From contig NZ_CP011339.1 of assembly GCF_001264245.1 (NCBI RefSeq), positions 3,224,001-3,288,000 of the forward strand: a stretch of 64,000 nt of DNA, in the 5' to 3' direction. A program made the position numbers and the translations under genes. Each line of letters opens with the position of its first letter. The stretch's first letter is position 1. Of the stretch, positions 44,080 to 53,386 are shown one piece after another. Source of the stretch: Microcystis panniformis FACHB-1757. Lineage in GTDB: Bacteria > Cyanobacteriota > Cyanobacteriia > Cyanobacteriales > Microcystaceae. The notes under the pieces were generated by a model. The model had not been told where the DNA came from and searched no databases. It was given only the letters and a program-made list of their open reading frames with translations.

Positions 44080-44973
44080 ATGAAACGAGACTCGATATTT
44101 TACCGGCTTTTCCAACAATCCCCCTCCCTTCTCTTCGATTTACTGGAAAACCCACCTGCTAATGCCACCGAATACCGATTTGACTCCGTAGCCGTCAAAG
44201 AACCCAAATTTGAGATCGATGGCGTATTCCTGCCACCCGATAATGATAGTAGCGGGGTGATCTATTTTTGCGAAGTGCAATTTCAAAAAGACGAACGACT
44301 CTATGAACGGGTTTTCGGCGAATCATTTTTGTATTTTTATCGCCAGCGAGAACGATTTACCGATTGGCACATTGTTGTCATCTATCCCACCCGTAGTCTA
44401 GAACAAAGTAACACCCATCCCTACCGAGCGCTCCTCAATTGTAATCAGGTGCATCGAATTTATCTGAAAGAATTAGGGGAAATTCAGCAGTTACCCCTAG
44501 GGGTTGCCCTGATGGTACTCACTACTGTGGAAGAAACCCAAGCACCAGAAGCGGCCCGCTATTTACTAGCAAGAACCCAACAGCAAATTCCAGATCCAGA
44601 AGCAGGTCGCGCCATAATAGAAATGATTGCCACAATTATGGTGTATAAATTTACTAACTTGAGTCGAAAGGAGGTTGATGCAATGCTAGGACTACAATTG
44701 GCAGATACAAGGGTATATCGTGAAGCCAAGGAAGAAGGACGACTGGAAGGACAACTGGAAGGACGACTGGAAGGACGACTGGAAGGACGACTGGAAGGAG
44801 AATCTGCCCTGATTTTGCGTCTATTGCAACGTCGCTTTGGTGCGGTGGATGAGGTGTTGGCTGCCCGGATTCAGGCTCTAGAAATCGAGCAATTAGAGTA
44901 CTTGGCTGAGGCTTTGTTGGATTTTACAGCATTAAACGACCTAGTGCTTTGGCTAAATCGCTATGGTGTATAA
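44080..44973 (+). CDS. Rpn-family (PD-(D/E)XK) recombination-promoting nuclease-like protein
   Basis: A 297-residue protein: MKRDSIFYRLFQQSPSLLFD start, KFEIDGVFLPP and VIYFCEVQFQKDERLY (D...ExQ nuclease core), FTDWHIVVIYPTRSLEQ, and LSRKEVDAMLGLQLADTRVYREAKEEG. A run of four LEG(R/Q) repeats leads into a C-terminal DUF4351-type helical tail (ALILRLLQRRFGAV ... LEYLAEALLDF). Rpn proteins are mobile-DNA-linked nucleases. Start chosen at the family ATG 44080. Its end overlaps the next fragment by 11 bases. Confidence 0.82.
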   Translation: MKRDSIFYRLFQQSPSLLFDLLENPPANATEYRFDSVAVKEPKFEIDGVFLPPDNDSSGVIYFCEVQFQKDERLYERVFGESFLYFYRQRERFTDWHIVVIYPTRSLEQSNTHPYRALLNCNQVHRIYLKELGEIQQLPLGVALMVLTTVEETQAPEAARYLLARTQQQIPDPEAGRAIIEMIATIMVYKFTNLSRKEVDAMLGLQLADTRVYREAKEEGRLEGQLEGRLEGRLEGRLEGESALILRLLQRRFGAVDEVLAARIQALEIEQLEYLAEALLDFTALNDLVLWLNRYGV

Positions 44974-45268
44974 GTTGACTAACTTGAGTCGGCAGGAGGT
45001 TGATGCAATGCTAGGACTACAATTGGCAGATACAAGGGTATATCGTGAAGCCAAGGAGGACGGTCGCGAGGAAGGTCGTCAGGAAGGAGAATCTGCGCTC
45101 ATCCTGCGGCTCCTCTCGCGTCGGATCGGTGAAGTGACTCCTGAAAGGCGATCGCAAATTCAAGCTCTCTCAATTAATCAACTGGAAGCTTTAGGAGAAG
45201 CTTTGTTAGATTTTACCCAACCCGAAGATTTGGAGGAATGGTTGCGATCGCATCTATCGCCCCTGTAA
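44963..45268 (+). CDS. Truncated Rpn-family tail (DUF4351) fragment
   Basis: 101 residues repeating only the C-terminal third of the upstream Rpn gene, from MVYKLTNLSRQEVDAMLGLQ to the DUF4351 tail SALILRLLSRRIGEV...LEALGEALLDFTQPEDLEEWL. The nuclease core is missing. It starts inside the last codons of the upstream gene. Best read as the tail of a former tandem paralogue left by unequal recombination; whether it is made is unknown. Confidence 0.65.
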   Translation: MVYKLTNLSRQEVDAMLGLQLADTRVYREAKEDGREEGRQEGESALILRLLSRRIGEVTPERRSQIQALSINQLEALGEALLDFTQPEDLEEWLRSHLSPL

Positions 45269-45354
45269 TTGGGAGTAAGCCATCAGGGAGCAAAATGTAA
45301 AAATTTCTTAAATTGTGAATTATGCTAGGATTCGCCCTAGAATGATCAAAAATC

Positions 45355-45564
45355 ATGACTACACAAGCAACAGTAATCCAAGGCACAGCCAAAGAAATTA
45401 GGGAAGCACTGGCACTTATACCAGATGATGAAATTGTCAGCCTTATGGTAGGTCGTCCCAGCTTATCTATTATTGCCAGAAAATTACAGCACGAGGCCGC
45501 AACTCTTGGCATAACAGCTGCGGAACACGACGCACTCATGGCATCGTTAAAACATGATTGGTGA
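45355..45564 (+). CDS. Antitoxin-like small protein
   Basis: A 69-residue protein: MTTQATVIQGTAKEIREALA, LIPDDEIVSLMVGRPSLSII, ARKLQHEAATLGITAAEHDA, LMASLKHDW. Cyanobacterial proteins of this layout usually precede a PIN-domain toxin with overlapping start, and here an ATG overlaps its stop by one base and opens MRVVVDT, the usual PIN beginning, before being cut. I infer the antitoxin of a broken VapBC-like pair. Confidence 0.6.
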   Translation: MTTQATVIQGTAKEIREALALIPDDEIVSLMVGRPSLSIIARKLQHEAATLGITAAEHDALMASLKHDW

Positions 45565-45620
45565 TGCGGGTTGTTGTTGATACCTTGGAGAAGTCAGACC
45601 TTACACTTCATCAGGGTTAA
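45564..45620 (+). pseudogene. PIN-toxin start, truncated at a duplication boundary
   Basis: The ATG overlaps the antitoxin stop (TGATG). The frame reads MRVVVDT, containing the first catalytic Asp of PIN domains, then LEKSDLTLHQG and stop. The break is at GATACC (45579), exactly the edge of the duplicated Uma2 segment, so the duplication landed in and destroyed the toxin gene. Confidence 0.55.
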
Positions 45621-46485
45621 TGCCAAGCGCTCTGAGCCTTTCAGCCAGCCGGATGGCTTTTTGTTCAGCCTCTTGTTTCGCCAGCCGTTCTTGAGCAGCG
45701 ATCGCCTCTGCGTTCATCGCTCTTTCCTCAGCCGTTAGATAGCGATTTCCTGACCGATCATACCAGTATAACCATTCCCGATACCAAGCAATATGTTCTC
45801 CTTTTTCGTAACCCAGTGCCAAGCCAATTTCTGGCAACCAAACTCGATTATTCTCACTCTCTAGAAGTTGATATTTTCCTGAGATTAATTTATATACTTC
45901 TAATCTTTGTCGGTTTTTAAATCTTCCTCTTCTGCCACTGAAAGGATTGTAGATTACATAATACAGAATCCCTAGGGTTTGGTAATTTAGAAATTTTTCC
46001 TCATATTCACTATTATATTTCTCGGAAATTACCTCTAAAAACAAAATCGGCAAGATATACTTTTCTCCCCACAAAATATAGCTTAACCGACCTCTTTCTC
46101 CCGTATCATGGTTGACTCCAACTGCTAAGAAACCATCGGGGACAAAAGCTGATTCGTCTGGATTATAATAAACAGCCATATCTACCCCAAAATACCAATC
46201 ATCTCGACCAGACCAAATTAAGGCTAATAAATTTAGCAGCAGATTGGGAAGATCATTCTGTAACTGATTGTCCACTGGAGTTTCATCGGAAGAGGGCAAT
46301 TCTTCGGCGCTGGGAAGAGGTCGATTTTTGTTATAGGTGAGGTTAACCATAGCTCCTACAAGCGTGGTGTTTAATTACTGCAATTCTAACAGAAAATTAC
46401 GGTTTTAGATTTCGTTGTTTTTGTGCAGTTTCTCAAAGCACTTCATCAAAACTCGGCTCAAGGCTTTCTTTAATGTCATCAACCT
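45579..46485. repeat. Segmental duplication, copy 2
   Basis: Second copy of 42646-43695, without the MITE. Its left edge truncates a PIN-toxin gene and its right edge is AACCT at 46485. Confidence 0.88.
45601..46350 (-). CDS. Uma2 family endonuclease-like protein
   Basis: A 249-residue intact Uma2 protein, paralogue of the MITE-split copy at 42675-43559. Core: VPDGFLAVGVNHDTGERGRL, YILPILFLEVISEKYNSEYE, KFLNYQTLGILYYVIYNPFS. The C-terminal part (YREWLYWYDRSGNRYLTAEE then AIAAQERLAKQEAEQKAIRL) is a coiled coil with heptads. Cellular role of Uma2 proteins is unsettled; restriction-endonuclease fold. Confidence 0.85.
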   Translation of the reverse strand: MVNLTYNKNRPLPSAEELPSSDETPVDNQLQNDLPNLLLNLLALIWSGRDDWYFGVDMAVYYNPDESAFVPDGFLAVGVNHDTGERGRLSYILWGEKYILPILFLEVISEKYNSEYEEKFLNYQTLGILYYVIYNPFSGRRGRFKNRQRLEVYKLISGKYQLLESENNRVWLPEIGLALGYEKGEHIAWYREWLYWYDRSGNRYLTAEERAMNAEAIAAQERLAKQEAEQKAIRLAERLRALGINPDEV

Positions 46486-46516
46486 CGTGTTTATGATGGG
46501 GGAAAGTGGCAATTTC

Positions 46517-47623
46517 CTGAGAGGGGGACAAGCGAGCTAGAAGGTAGATAGGGCAAGCGATATCGCTCTTTGTCCTTTGATGTAATCCTTCAACCGATAG
46601 CGGCTAATTTGCATTAGCTCTTCTATATTTTTTGGGAACATTTGATGTAGCTGGAGCCAATGATAGAGATGTTGACCCACATAAAAACTACTGTGTCTGC
46701 GTTGACCTTTATATCTTTTTTCAGGTCTTGTGACATATTTTTGGATTCCCATATCCTTAATTTTTTTACCTTGCAGTGTGGCACTTGTATAGGCGATAGC
46801 TATAACAATTATCAGCTTTGATAGGTATTGCGGTGCTAATTGAGAACCTTCTAAGCTATAGCCTCCAGACTTAAAATCTCGAAACATCTCTTCAATATCA
46901 AATCTTTTTTGATCGGCAATTATTGCCGTCTCTAAATCCCCAAAATTTGTCAGAATATACCAAGGTTCTTTTGTGCGAAAACCTCGGTAAGTTTTTTTCC
47001 ATTTACCAGCTACGTTAAACGAGCCAAATCCCTGCTCTTTTGTAAGATTAACATCATTTAAAAATAGTTGAGTTCCTGGACTTAAACCTAACTCTCTCAT
47101 TTCTTGATAAATTCCTTCTTTTGTCTTGACATTTGTACTTTTTTTTTGTCTTAAACAAAAGTACAAACTCTGCTTCTGAAGACACTTTCCAAGACTGATC
47201 GAGCAAAATTCTCTATCTCCTAACACCAGGATTTTATGACCTAATAGCACCGTCAATATTTTCCCCAATACTCGCTGCTGTTCTTCGAGATTACTACTTC
47301 CTTTTTTATCCAATATCTCCCAATAGATTGGGATGGCTATCTTGTCATAAATTAGACTCACCATCAAGATATTAATTGCTCCCCAACTCCTTCGGTCTAT
47401 GGCAATATATACTAATCCTTTTATTGTGAATCTCTCCTGCTGTTTTAACATCTCTTTTAAGCAGAGAAACCAGATTTTTTCAATATTCAGAATTTCCAGC
47501 TTTAAAAATCTTTTTAGTTTTTTTCTCCGACTCTCAAACAGGATTGGTATTGGTAAGGCTTCAGCTAATATCTCTAACTTTGCTTGCTTCAATATTTGCA
47601 AGGTTCCAACTACCATTAACAAG
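46517..47623 (-). mobile_element. IS4-like element, copy truncated at its 5' end
   Basis: Right end CTGAGAGGGGGACAAGCGAGC at 46517, same family as the copies at 12-13 kb and 16-17 kb. The left about 170 bp are missing: at 47624 another IS begins. No target duplication can be found. Confidence 0.85.
46537..47623 (-). pseudogene. IS4-family transposase, frame intact but N-terminus lost
   Basis: About 362 residues in one frame: here GKWKKTYRGFRTKEPWYILT is continuous because the run has seven A. All catalytic motifs are present (IDRRSW, GDREF, IEEMFRDFKSGG). The first about 20 residues, MISELYQKVLENELGRARYL in sister copies, are replaced by sequence from the neighbouring IS, so it is probably inactive. 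Confidence 0.8.
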
Positions 47624-48946
47624 CTGACTGACGGACACATTTTTCAATACAAAGACAAGTACTGTTATGTGAAAGCCTCAAACTCCTGAATAAAAGAAAA
47701 GGTAATTTTGCCATAATAATCCTGACGAGCTTTGCGAGAAGCAAAACAGGGAAAAGGGTCAACAGAAAATAAGTGGTCAAGTCGCAAGAAGGGACGCGCC
47801 TTATGAACAACTCCCGCCAGCCAACGTCAACCAATTTTCAAATAACTCAAACCACGCCGAAAATGAGCATCAACCTGACGGCGAGAGCCAGATTGTTGAA
47901 CCGCCATGCCAGTTAAAGTAGCAAAGAGAATAGAAATGGCAACAATGAGATAGAGACGTTCTAAACAAGCAGCAGAGCGAACACGAGAATGTTCCCAGTC
48001 AAAAACGCCCGATTTACTGCCCTTGAAAGAGATGTTCAATGGGAAAACGAAGACCATACTGCCAGAAGGTGTCAAGGGTAGGAGGTTCATCGCTCAGAAT
48101 TGCCCAATTATCCTTAACCCCTGGAACAGAGGCTAAAGCAAGATGAGCAGTGATTCTAGCCTCCTGCCAGACTTGAACGTTGCGATCAAAGCAGGCTTGC
48201 CGTTTGGGAGGATAGAGTTCTCTGACCTCATAGCCAAAACCCCGACGGCGAACACCGTAAATGAGGGTATCGCAAGGTAAGCGAAGACACCAATGCCAAG
48301 TATTTTTCCTGAGCCATTGAATTAATTGCTGATTGGCAAAGCCTCGGTCGGCTAACAGCATGACATTCTCAAAGCCCTGAAGATAGCCTTTGGCTCTGTC
48401 CAACAAGGGTTCGTATTTCTCAAAAGCTAGGCTGGCACTACCATGTTCTAATCCCATCCACATCAAGGGGACGGCTCTCCCCCCGCAGACCACCGCTAGA
48501 TAGACAAAGCAGTATTGATTCCACAACAGAGTGGTATCTATTGCTAGATACAGTCTTTCCCCCTTCTCCTTCCAAGTCTCGATGGCTTTCAATATTAAGG
48601 GGATGTATATCTTTTCCACCGCTACTCTTCCATTCTGGCAAAAGCGATTCCACCGTCTCTGATAACTATTGGCTTGTTCGGCTCTGCTTTGTACAAAGGG
48701 TTCCCATCTGGCTTGATTGAGACTTTGACTACTGAGTAGGGCTGTCACCATCCAACTGAGGACGGTTAAATGTCTTTTATCCACAAATCGGCTTCCTTGT
48801 TCTAGATAGGAATAAACTTGGGAGAAGATTCTGTTCTCGGTTTTCATCTTGTAGGGATTCTTGCTTTTTCCCTATCTACCCAGATATTTTTCTTTTTGGC
48901 AACCCTTGTCTTGTCAGGTTTTGACCCACTTGTGTCCGTCAGTCAG
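47624..48946 (-). mobile_element. IS4-family element with CTGACTGACGGACACA ends
   Basis: 1323 bp between CTGACTGACGGACACA (47624) and its complement TGTGTCCGTCAGTCAG (ending 48946). No matching flanks. It abuts the truncated IS4-like copy, whose missing end does not reappear on the other side, so insertion was followed by a deletion. Confidence 0.85.
47665..48847 (-). pseudogene. IS4-family transposase with frameshift and nonsense mutations
   Basis: Reads MKTENRIFSQVYSYLEQGSR, RLYLAIDTTLLWNQYCFVYL (first Asp), VMLLADRGFANQQLIQWLRK (second Asp) and RFPIEHLFQ. An extra C near 48030 shifts the frame before the KGSKSGVFDWEHSRVRSA block. A second defect, TGA for TGG near 47829, precedes a readable tail ending SFIQEFEAFT at 47665. 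Restoring both yields a normal-length transposase. Confidence 0.82.
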
Positions 48947-49592
48947 ATCCCTAACTGTTAATTTGGTGACGACGAACTGGCCTGAGTTAATCTGAGAGGA
49001 AGTGAAAAATCCTGTATTTTAGTGGTTGAGTATGGCAGAAGGATTTGGTCCCCTAGTCTTGAACCCCAAGCAAGAGCGAGAGGCAAAACTTTTAAGAAAG
49101 AGTGTCTTGAAACATTTTCAGCACCTAGAAGACCCCAGAGCGGACAGGGGACGCAATCACAGCCTGGTATCCCTAATTGCCCTAGCCATTTTGGCGGTCT
49201 TAGCGGGTGCCGACGGGTTTGTCGCCATAGAAGCCTACGGAAAAGCCAAACAATCCTGGTTGAAAACCTTTTTGGAATTACCCAATGGGATACCTTCCCA
49301 CGACACCTTGGGTCGAGTCTTAGGAATGCTAGAACCCGAGCAATTAAGGTCGGGATTCCTAGGGTGGATCGGGGAAATCACCGAAAAATTGAACCTAGAA
49401 CTAATCCACATAGATGGGAAAACCGCCAAGGGTTCCTATGACCGTGAAAAGAAACTAAAGGCTTTGCACACAGTAAGTGCTTGGAGTAGCGAACATGGGT
49501 TAGTCTTAGCCCAAGAAAAAGTGGACAGTAAATCCAATGAAATTACCGCCGTGCCGCTCAGAAGTGCAATTGCTCAATCTCAAGGGAGCGAT

Positions 49593-50910
49593 TTCAAGGG
49601 GTGACAAGGCGACTAAAAGGCTTGCTGGATAAGGCGCATAGCCGTTAGACCCCTAGAAAAATCGGGGTGTTTTCCTGGCTTGAGGCGGATCAAAGAAAAG
49701 GCGAGTTCCGAGTACGCGTCCATCGACTCGATCCAGAAGCTCCCATAAGTACCTATCCAAAAATCGCTATGTCTTTCCGGACCGCGTTTCGCTTCTTTGG
49801 AGCGACAAATATAATCGCGAGTTCCCGATTTCTTGAGATTTTGACCACGGGTTGTATTCAAAGAGTAAGCGATAGCGATTAATAAAATTAAGGCGAGAAA
49901 GCGAGGCTCGCTCACTTTCGTTTTTTCAAGATTATATCCTCCCGTTTGACAATCTTTGAACATCGCTTCAATCCCGAATCGAGATTTATATAACTTGAGA
50001 GTTATCTCTAAAGATTCTAGGTTGGTCAATAAATACCAAGGCTCTTTAGACCCTTTAGTTCGATAACCTCTTTTCCCATAAGTTGCTAGGTTGAACCCCT
50101 CGATCTCATGGCTTTTCGTGTGGGTCACTCCCCGAAAGAAGTTTCGCTCGCCCCGGTTCGGTTCTAACTCGGAAAGGGCTTGATAGTTTTCTCCATCTTT
50201 CAATCGCGTGTAGGTACTTTTCTTTTGACGGAAGATAAAAGCTACACCTCTGTCGTCAAGCCACTTCCCTAATTGCGCTGACTGAAATTCACGGTCTCCC
50301 ATTACGACGAGCGGATAGGGTTTCAACAACCCTAAGACTGGCTTGAGGAATTTTTTCGGTTCCCCGAGAGCGCTACTTCCTTTTTTATTCAGTAACACCC
50401 AATATACGGGCAAAGCTCTCCGACCACAAATCACACTGGCGACGAATAAATTTCTACCCTTCCAATCGGTTCTATCTATGACGACTAATAATCTTCCCGC
50501 GTGTTTCAGTTTTTTGAGCCTTCTTCTTGGCTCTCGATTTTTATTTTTTCCGCTAAATTCTAGCTTGACGATCTGTTTGATCAAAGGAAACCACAAGAGT
50601 TTCACGTTTAGTTGCGGGAGCTTAAGAAATCTCTGCAAATTCCGTCTTCTACTTTCAAAGGTTATCGGTTGCGGGAAAAGAGCGGCCAGTTTCTCTAGTT
50701 GGACTATCCGATGACTTTGTAAGAGCAGGATTAGGAGCTGTAAGGTCAAATAGCTCGCCTCGCTAAGGTTCGCCTGTAAACAAGCCTGATAGAATGAAGG
50801 TAACATTTTAAAATTTTGAGTGGTTGTCCTAACCACTCTATTTCTTTAGGGGGTCGTTTGGCTAGACCCCCCGCTCTATCTAGCTTGTAGCCCCTCTGTC
50901 ACCCCTTGAA
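49593..50910 (-). mobile_element. IS4-family element nested in ISAs1-like transposase, 9-bp duplication
   Basis: 1318 bp with ends TTCAAGGGGTGACA and its complement TGTCACCCCTTGAA. GGGAGCGAT is directly repeated at 49584-49592 and 50911-50919. Confidence 0.92.
49613..50836 (-). CDS. IS4-family transposase, intact
   Basis: A 407-residue DDE transposase. VVIDRTDWKGRN carries the first Asp, VVMGDREFQSAQLG the second and FGIEAMFKDCQTGGYNLEKT the Glu with the Y-(2)-R/K type surroundings. It is a distant relative of the element copies at 12, 16 and 46 kb (shared FESRRRNLQRFLKL, NKKGSS, KEPWYLLTN). With intact ends, frame and target duplication it may still be active. Confidence 0.93.
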   Translation of the reverse strand: MVRTTTQNFKMLPSFYQACLQANLSEASYLTLQLLILLLQSHRIVQLEKLAALFPQPITFESRRRNLQRFLKLPQLNVKLLWFPLIKQIVKLEFSGKNKNREPRRRLKKLKHAGRLLVVIDRTDWKGRNLFVASVICGRRALPVYWVLLNKKGSSALGEPKKFLKPVLGLLKPYPLVVMGDREFQSAQLGKWLDDRGVAFIFRQKKSTYTRLKDGENYQALSELEPNRGERNFFRGVTHTKSHEIEGFNLATYGKRGYRTKGSKEPWYLLTNLESLEITLKLYKSRFGIEAMFKDCQTGGYNLEKTKVSEPRFLALILLIAIAYSLNTTRGQNLKKSGTRDYICRSKEAKRGPERHSDFWIGTYGSFWIESMDAYSELAFSLIRLKPGKHPDFSRGLTAMRLIQQAF

Positions 50911-51550
50911 GGGAGCGATAGTCACTTTGGATGCCATGGGAACCCAGACGGAAATTGCCCAACAAATCAAGTCTGGGGGCGGAGATGACGTCTTAGCCCT
51001 CAAAGGCAATCAGGGCAAGCTCTTTCAACAAGTAGAAGGCTGGTTTGACCAAGCTATAGCCGGGGATTGGCAAGGGATTGAATACAGCTACCACGAAAAG
51101 GTGGAGTCGGGGCATCACCGGATCGAAACCCGTCAAATTTGGGTGGTGCCGGTGTCCCAATTACCGCCCCTGCATCGGCAGAGTCTGTGGCCTGGCCTAA
51201 CCACCGTAGTCATGGTTCGCAGTGTCCGCCAATTATGGAATAAAACTACTACAGAAATTCGCTTCTTCATCAGTAGTTTAGCAGCGGATGCCCAAAAACA
51301 CGCCGAGGTGATTCGCGGACATTGGAGTATTGAAAATAGTCTCCATTGGGTACTCGATGTTACCTTTAATGAAGATGCCAGTCGGGTTCGTCTGGGGCAT
51401 GGAGCGGAAAACCTAGGTCTGTTGCGCCGTTTAAGTGTGAATTTGTTGAAGCAGGAGCCCTCGAAAATGAGTCTGAAAATGAAACGTTATAGGGCGAGCA
51501 TGGATGATAATTTCATGGTAAAAATCTTGGAGGCCAGTGCGGTTGACTGA

Positions 51551-51878
51551 AAAAGGAGGTGTCAATTAGACTTGTGAGCGTTCTCGCGCAGCGAGCGCGT
51601 TGCGACCAATCCAGTCTGGAATGAAAGAACCCAGTAGATAAAGTTCCTTCTGAGTTCATCGGTTTTCGAGGATTAGAAACCCCCTAAATTTCGGAAAATT
51701 ACTCGGATAGAATCGGAACAAACGCCAAAATTTAGACTAACTTCTCGGAATTCAAGGGCTCGGTCAACGCGCGATTACCCTGTATCAGTTATCAGTTATC
51801 AGTTATCAGTTCACTGAGAAAACTCCCCACTCCCCCCACCCCACACCCCACACCCCACACCCCACACCCCTAATTCTT
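51551..51878. repeat. Intergenic spacer with TATCAGTT and CCCACACC repeats
   Basis: GTTCTCGCGCAGCGAGCGCG near 51580 is a short G/C palindrome; 51781-51815 is TATCAGT-type repeat; 51835-51870 is CCCCACACC repeat. No gene. It holds the promoter region of the downstream cluster; none is identifiable. Confidence 0.6.
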
Positions 51879-53213
51879 ATGAGAGATTCCCTATCGAGCC
51901 GTCTAAGAGTACAACAACACTGCCTCAATCAGGTTAAATTAGCCGTGACAAAGCAGGGTTTTAGCAGTCAGCGCTCCTTAGCCAAAGAAGCTGAATTTAG
52001 TCTGGCTACTGTCAGCAACTTCCTGACTGGTAAACCGGTAGAACAAGCCACTTTTGAACAAATTTGTCGTCGATTATGCCTCGACTGGCAAGAAATCGCC
52101 GCCCTGAATTTTGAGCTAAAAACACCCCCTCAAGACAAAATTCCGGTTAATTCGGCAGCCAAGAGCGAAAAATTGGAGACATTGCCCCCCTATCCTAATG
52201 GGGCTGTTCCCCTTGGTTCCCCATTTTATTTAGAACGTCTTCCCCTCGAAGAACAGATAAGGCAGGAAATCAAGAAACCGGGGGCTTTAGTGCGGATAAA
52301 AGCTCCCAAAGAAATGGGCAAAACCTCCCTACTTTTGAGAATGCTCGATTTTGCTAAACAGCAAGGCTACCGCACGGTGAGTTTGAACTTAGAACAGGTG
52401 GACCAGACGATTTTGGCTGATTTAAACCAATTTTTGCGCTGGTTGTGTGCCAATGCCGCCCGTCAACTACAGTTAAAACCACAATTAGATGAGTATTGGG
52501 ATGAGGATTTAGGTAGCAAGATTAGCTGTACGGTTTACATTCAAGACTATCTCCTGGAATCGATTACCGCCCCCATTGTCCTCGCTATTGATGAACTTAA
52601 TCAGATATTTGAACATCCCCAAGTGGCCAAGGATTTTTTACCGCTGCTGCGTTCTTGGTACGAAGAATCCAAAACCCTACCTATCTGGCAAAAACTCCGT
52701 CTTATCGTCGTCCATTCCACAGAAATTTATGTTCCCCTGCAGCTCAATCAATCCCCCTTTAACGTGGGATTCCCCGCACAGCTAAGTCATTTTAGTCTGG
52801 AGGAGGTATTGCAATTAGCCCAACGTTATCAACTCACCTGGGAAAATCAGGAAAAAGTCCAACAACTGATGGAGCTAGTAGGAGGACATCCAGCTTTGGT
52901 ACAAACTGCCCTCTACTATCTCAGTCGGGAGGAAATAACCATGACGCAAATATTAACCAGCGCCACCTCTGTCACCGGGATCTATGCCCATCACCTGCGG
53001 CGCCATTGGGCAGTATTAGAACAACAGCCGGAACTAGCAAAAGCCCTCGACCGGGTGATGAGCGCGGTGGAACCCGTACAATTAGACCCAATTCTCGCTT
53101 ACAAACTCAGCAGTATGGGACTACTCAAACAATCGGGAGATAAAGTAGTACCAGGCTATGAATTGTATCGACGCTATTTTTTAGAGGTGAAATCCTCTAT
53201 CAGTTATCAGTAA
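51879..53213 (+). CDS. HTH - AAA-like (AAA_35) ATPase
   Basis: A 444-residue protein. Residues about 30-75 (SQRSLAKEAEFSLATVSNFL ... FEQICRRLCLDW) form an XRE-like helix-turn-helix. Residues about 105-440 are an AAA-like NTPase domain: ERLPLEEQIRQEI, P-loop KEMGKTSLLLRM, Walker B IVLAIDELNQIF, and a winged-helix end with GGHPALVQTALYYLS. Cyanobacterial proteins of this class resemble STAND sensors. The same NTPase family forms the C-terminus of the giant kinase encoded 2 kb downstream. Function unknown; DNA binding plus nucleotide switch inferred. Confidence 0.8.
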   Translation: MRDSLSSRLRVQQHCLNQVKLAVTKQGFSSQRSLAKEAEFSLATVSNFLTGKPVEQATFEQICRRLCLDWQEIAALNFELKTPPQDKIPVNSAAKSEKLETLPPYPNGAVPLGSPFYLERLPLEEQIRQEIKKPGALVRIKAPKEMGKTSLLLRMLDFAKQQGYRTVSLNLEQVDQTILADLNQFLRWLCANAARQLQLKPQLDEYWDEDLGSKISCTVYIQDYLLESITAPIVLAIDELNQIFEHPQVAKDFLPLLRSWYEESKTLPIWQKLRLIVVHSTEIYVPLQLNQSPFNVGFPAQLSHFSLEEVLQLAQRYQLTWENQEKVQQLMELVGGHPALVQTALYYLSREEITMTQILTSATSVTGIYAHHLRRHWAVLEQQPELAKALDRVMSAVEPVQLDPILAYKLSSMGLLKQSGDKVVPGYELYRRYFLEVKSSISYQ

Positions 53214-53386
53214 ACAGTAATCAGTTATCAGTGAGGGTGTGGGGTGTAGGGTGTAGGGTGTGGGGGGAATAAATAAAATAATCTCCTGACGACCGGCTCC
53301 TATCTCCTGACTCCTATCTCCTGACGACCGACGACCGGCTACTAACCCCACCAACAAACTTTTTGCCGCAAACTCTACTTATGAAT

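Larger units (their letters stand above)
49032..51550 (+). pseudogene. ISAs1-family transposase disrupted by another IS
   Basis: The N-terminal half (LKHFQHLEDPRADRGRNHSL, SHDTLGRVLGML, IHIDGKTAKGSYD with first Asp) and C-terminal half (AIVTLDAMGTQTEIAQQI with second Asp, VIRGHWSIENSLHWVLDVTF with Glu) are those of the ISAs1/H-repeat family. They are separated by an IS at 49593-50910 with duplicated GGGAGCGAT. Excising it joins LLNLKGAI to VTLDAMG, but a small indel near 49555 shifts the frame before the junction, so the gene was or became inactive independently. Confidence 0.88.
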
